Assembly (NCBI RefSeq): GCF_947179165.1
Contig: NC_077244.1
Location: 10,480,449-10,544,448 of the forward strand
Reading direction: 5' to 3'
Origin: Solanum dulcamara
Lineage: Eukaryota; Streptophyta; Magnoliopsida; Solanales; Solanaceae
Length of the DNA stretch: 64,000 bases
In this document: positions 60,733 through 64,000 of the stretch, in pieces
Position numbering within the stretch: position 1 is the stretch's first letter
Layout of the letters: each line of letters starts with the position of its first letter
Program-made: the position numbers and the translations under genes
Notes under the pieces: generated by a model
Told to the model about the DNA's origin: nothing
What the model saw: the letters and a program-made list of their open reading frames with translations, nothing else
Databases searched by the model: none

Positions 60733-62393
60733 CACTGATTTGGTCACGATTTGGACCATAATTTTCAGTCTATTGCCTCTCCCAAAAAGGCCTAGACATC
60801 CTCTCTTCTCTCTCAATCCATCTCCAATAAGAAATTGCCTTCAAGAATTTCTAAGGTTCAAGCTTTCCATTGAAGACCCAAAATCAAGGTTCCTTCAAAG
60901 TCTTCACCAAGGTATGTAAGGCTACTCAAAGCATGAATTGAGTCCACCCATGTGCCCTACACCTTCTTTGAGGTTAAATGTTCATAAAAATGGATTTTCT
61001 TGATAGGCTTATGTTCAAATAAGTCTTTTCATCTATTATCTTAATTTTTGTTATGTTGATGTTGTAGAGTTAAGAAAGTGATGTCCTACATGTTGGTATG
61101 AGTTGATTGATATGAGTGGTTAAACATATTTTGTTGATTTTCTTAACTATGTTGATTTCTTTAAATATGTTAATTTTCTTAAATATGTTGATTACCCTAA
61201 ATTATTGATTTAGAACCTCGGAGTCTTGATGAGTCCCGGAAGGATTTGCTAAATAAATACAGGAATGATTGGATAGGATTGTATGATGTTATAAATGTAT
61301 TTTTAAATTTCACTTGAAAGATACGATTGAGATTGATCGAATAGTATGATTGGAGGAGGTTTGATTGTGATATAATTGATGATTTGACAAGGTTCCAAAT
61401 GAGACTTGTCAATATGATTAGATTGAGTTCATTGGATGGAGTTTTATGAACATTGAGTCTTGGGAGGAGTATCGAGCACCGAATTGGGTAAGAGTAAGTA
61501 ATAACTCAAATCCAATAACTACGTTGCCAAACATAGGAAGGGATTGAACCGTTAAAGTCGGATGCTTCCTAAATTATTGTCCTGACATAATAGGACTTGG
61601 TTGGATATGGATCCATGATTGGTTTATTCGTTCCTACCCTGGCAAGGTATGAATGGACGTGGCAACAACGTCGGCTTGTTATACTATCACTGGCTCATAA
61701 GTGATGGTTGTCTGATTAGAGAAACTCCCATATAGGTCTTGATACTACTCCGAGTCGGATTAGGTTGAATTGTATGTGATTGGTCTGGTCTAAATCATAT
61801 CCCTGTTTAGACTTAGGACACTTGATTGAGTTGTTCTTTCTCTGGAGTTGAGATTTTGAGTTGATTTGATTCTTCCTTGATGTTTGTTTCATTCGGCCAT
61901 TTTACATACTCATACATTCCATGTACTGACGTTGTTTGGCCATCATCATTTTATGATGCAGAGACAGGTACTAGAGATCATCAATCGATGCACCATTGAA
62001 GATCTTCTCACTTCCAGCTAGTTGGTGAGTCCTCCCAATTTTTGGAGGATACCGAGATTATCTTTATAGCTTTGTTTTGTTTCCTTTATTTTGATTGTTG
62101 GTATCCATGAACTTGTCATTGGCACCTCCTAGATTATTGATATAGGCTTTATAGACTAGTGTGTGGAAGTGTTGAATTGTCCGTTTTGACTAGTTTTAGT
62201 CTAGTTAGTTATTGATTGAGTATTTGTTTGGCCTTTGGCCCTAAATTATGAATAGTATCCTTATGATTGAGTCTTCCACTGATAGAATATGACTAAATAA
62301 AAGTATGACTGGACCAAGTGGTTTGCTTGAAGGACAGAAATGGCTTTCGAGTGCCATCCACGTCTAGGGTACCCTCCCGGGGCATGAAAAACA

Positions 62394-62405
62394 TGGTATT
62401 AGAGC
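62394..62405 (+). other. Element E primer-binding site (tRNA-Met type)
   Basis: TGGTATTAGAGC, 11 of 12 to TGGTATCAGAGC, 4 nt after the LTR end. Confidence 0.9.
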
Positions 62406-62606
62406 ACATAGTTCAAGAGTCCTAGGGAATCTATGAAGCTGTGTCTAGTAGAGTCTTGCTTATGGGTGTGTTGTGCACCACACTTATAATCAGAAGGCTA
62501 TAAGACATTAAAAATTGTTTCACTTCTTTCATTCTCTGAACTCGTGCGATAGAGTTATACTCTATAAGACTTCTTTTCTAATTTATGTATTTATACGTTG
62601 CAGACA

Positions 62607-63235
62607 ATGCCTCCTAAACATACTGCCAGCCAGAGAAATGCTGATAATACAGAGATTCCACAGTCAGAAATGCGCCCATCGAGGAATAGGGGCCGACCTG
62701 TAAGGTATGCTAAGGCATCTCAAGTGTCTACTACTTCGCGTGCACCAACCTCGGAAGCAGATTTTTGAGGAGAAATTGACATGCTCACTTAATTAGTAGA
62801 TTCCCGCAATGGTAACCAGAGTTCGCCAACTCTTAGTTCTAGTTCCCAAGAGTTGTCTGCTGCCACAAGAATTAGAGACTTTTTGAGAATGAATCCGCTG
62901 GCATTCACGGGTTCTAAGGTTGATGAAGACCCCTAAAAATTTATTGATGAGATGTGGAAGATCCTGTAAGCTATGCATGCTACGGAGATCGAAGGGGTTG
63001 AGTTGGTGTCTTATCAGCTCAAGGACGTGGCAAACATCTGGTATAACTAGTGGGAACAAAGTACAGGTGAAGATGCTGAGCCTGCTATTTGGAATGAATT
63101 TGAGGGAGCCTTTCTTGACCACTTCTTTCCTAAGGAATTGAGGGAAGCGAAAGTGGAAGAGTTTGTGAATTTGAAATAAGAGGGTATGACCATTAAAGAG
63201 TACAGTCTAAATATCATCCAACTGTCTAGATATTT
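62607..63235 (+). pseudogene. Element E gag, 5' two-thirds
   Basis: Begins MPPKHTASQRNADNTE with an Arg/Pro-rich N-terminus, then ATRIRDFLRMNPLAFTGSK and a capsid core (FEGAFLDHFFPKELREAKVE) up to a KEYSLNIIQLSRY motif. Several in-frame stops (for example at 62768, 62935 and 62968). The zinc knuckle is missing because a deletion joins gag directly to reverse transcriptase at about 63236. Confidence 0.87.
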
Positions 63236-63660
63236 AATATTCTCTAAAATTTATTTCAGGTCGGGTTATCATTAGTTGAGAGTTCGAGGATCTGATATCC
63301 TAAACACTGCATTCAAGACTAATTATAGGCATTATGAGTTTGTGGTTATGTCATTCGGGTTGACTAATGCCCCTGCTACTTTTATGGAGTTGATAAACCG
63401 AGTATTCCGACCTTATTTGGACTCATTTGTGATCGTGTTTATTGATGATATCTTGGTTTATTCCAAGAATGAAGTGGATCATGTTAGTCACTTGAGGACA
63501 ATCCTTCAGAGATTGAGAGAGGAGAAGTTGTGTGCAAATTTCTCCAAATATGAGTTTTGGCTCGAGTTCATGGCATTCTTGGGTCATGTGGTGACAAAGG
63601 ATGGTATTATGGTCGATCTAGCCAAGGTTGTAGTGGTTTGTGACTAGGTTAGGCCTACTT
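63236..63660 (+). pseudogene. Element E reverse transcriptase, N-terminally deleted
   Basis: Starts at FSKIYFRSGYH, that is, in the palm, and keeps [16 protein letters not shown] and an intact FIDD box (63438-63449). It is open from 63276 for 123 codons. Protease, the zinc knuckle and the RT fingers have been lost in one event of roughly 1.5 kb judged by the family layout. Confidence 0.88.
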
Positions 63661-64000
63661 CGATTACTGATATACGGAGCTTTATTGGGTTGGCAAGCTA
63701 TTATAATCGGTTTGTGCAGGCCTTCTCTTCTATTACAACCCCATTGATTAGGGTAACTCAAAATACCATGGAATTTCAGTGGAATGATGAGTGTGAGGCG
63801 AGCTTTAAAAAGATTAAAGAGTTATTGACTTTAGCACCTATTCTAGCCTTACCCGAGGAAGGTGTGGCCTTCGTTCTGTTTTGTGATGCTTTGGAAGTCA
63901 TCTTGGGTGGTTTATTGATGCAAAAAGGGTAGAGTAATAGCTTATGCTTCCCGATAGTTGAAGTTACAAGAGAAGATCGATCCTCCCATGACCTATAGTT
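63660..64000 (+). pseudogene. Element E RNase H, cut by window end
   Basis: The RT thumb/connection (ASYYNRFVQAFSSITTPLIR, FQWNDECEASFKKIKELL) and the beginning of RNase H (LFCDALEVILGGLLMQKG); then a shift near 63930. The rest of the element lies outside the window. Confidence 0.85.

Larger units (their letters stand above)
59960..62389 (+). mobile_element. Element E 5' LTR (family C)
   Basis: About 2,430 bp from TGTAACACCCCCAAAAATTT to ...CCGGGGCATGAAA, homologous to the solo LTR at 39772-42270. It has the GGCGCG/CGCGCC block (60378-60665), a TATA box (60725-60732) followed by a CT-rich leader, and the hairpin motif ATACATTCCATGTACTGAC (about 61912-61930), 457 nt before the end. Confidence 0.9.

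Noticed and set aside
1..64000. CRISPR arrays, operons, rRNA or tRNA genes, integrated pararetrovirus
   Set aside because: The tandem repeats seen lack regular spacers. The tRNA-like matches are only retrotransposon primer sites. All RT sequences have LTRs and integrase or gypsy motifs, with no movement-protein or pararetrovirus order.

Overview
The window is gene-poor, retrotransposon-filled plant chromatin. Ty3/gypsy chromovirus remnants (Del/Tekay-like, LTRs of about 2-3.1 kb), an Athila-like element with a tRNA-Asp primer site, and a decayed copy of the 3' tail shared by Solanaceae TS SINEs and RTE LINEs suggest a member of the Solanaceae, but species cannot be fixed from the sequence alone. 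Every retrotransposon coding region read here carries stops, frameshifts or deletions.

Layout. 187-8875: a fragment of an LTR called family B, joined to minus-strand element A (truncated 3' LTR, pol, gag, complete 5' LTR). 8876-13727: more family-B LTR pieces and a miniature element, D, with only a gag remnant between primer site and polypurine tract. 13728-18120: two family-A LTRs head to tail. 18180-35613: two minus-strand chromoviruses, H and I, in the arrangement LTR-H-LTR-I-LTR with one shared LTR; H carries a 3.1-kb solo LTR (J) in its gag. 35614-46967: plus-strand chromovirus G, split by an Athila-like element (37012-46572) that itself holds a solo family-C LTR flanked by a perfect 5-bp duplication. 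46970-47250: a probable Ty1/copia-type LTR. 47451-49039: the one intact host gene found, a five-exon gene on the minus strand for a 217-residue protein with a methyl-CpG-binding (MBD) fold signature. 49040-58078: intergenic DNA with a LINE scrap, CCA-rich DNA, a copia-like solo LTR, a MITE-like inverted-repeat element, a family-A solo LTR, another LTR relic, and a decayed second copy of the MBD promoter and first exon. 58079-64000: chromovirus fragment F interrupted by element E, whose gag is fused to reverse transcriptase by an internal deletion and which runs off the window.

How it fits together. The nesting gives a relative history: J went into H; the H/I array abuts G; the Athila-like element went into G; a family-C element went into the Athila-like element and shrank to a solo LTR; E went into F. 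H and I share the same 4-nt reverse-transcriptase deletion and the same catalytic Asp-to-Tyr change. Four LTR families share a hairpin-like GTACATTCCATGTAC motif 385-500 nt before their 3' end, and several carry blocks of short GC-rich palindromes in U3, next to a TATA box in the two families where one can be seen. No prokaryotic-type system, CRISPR array, rRNA or tRNA gene was seen.
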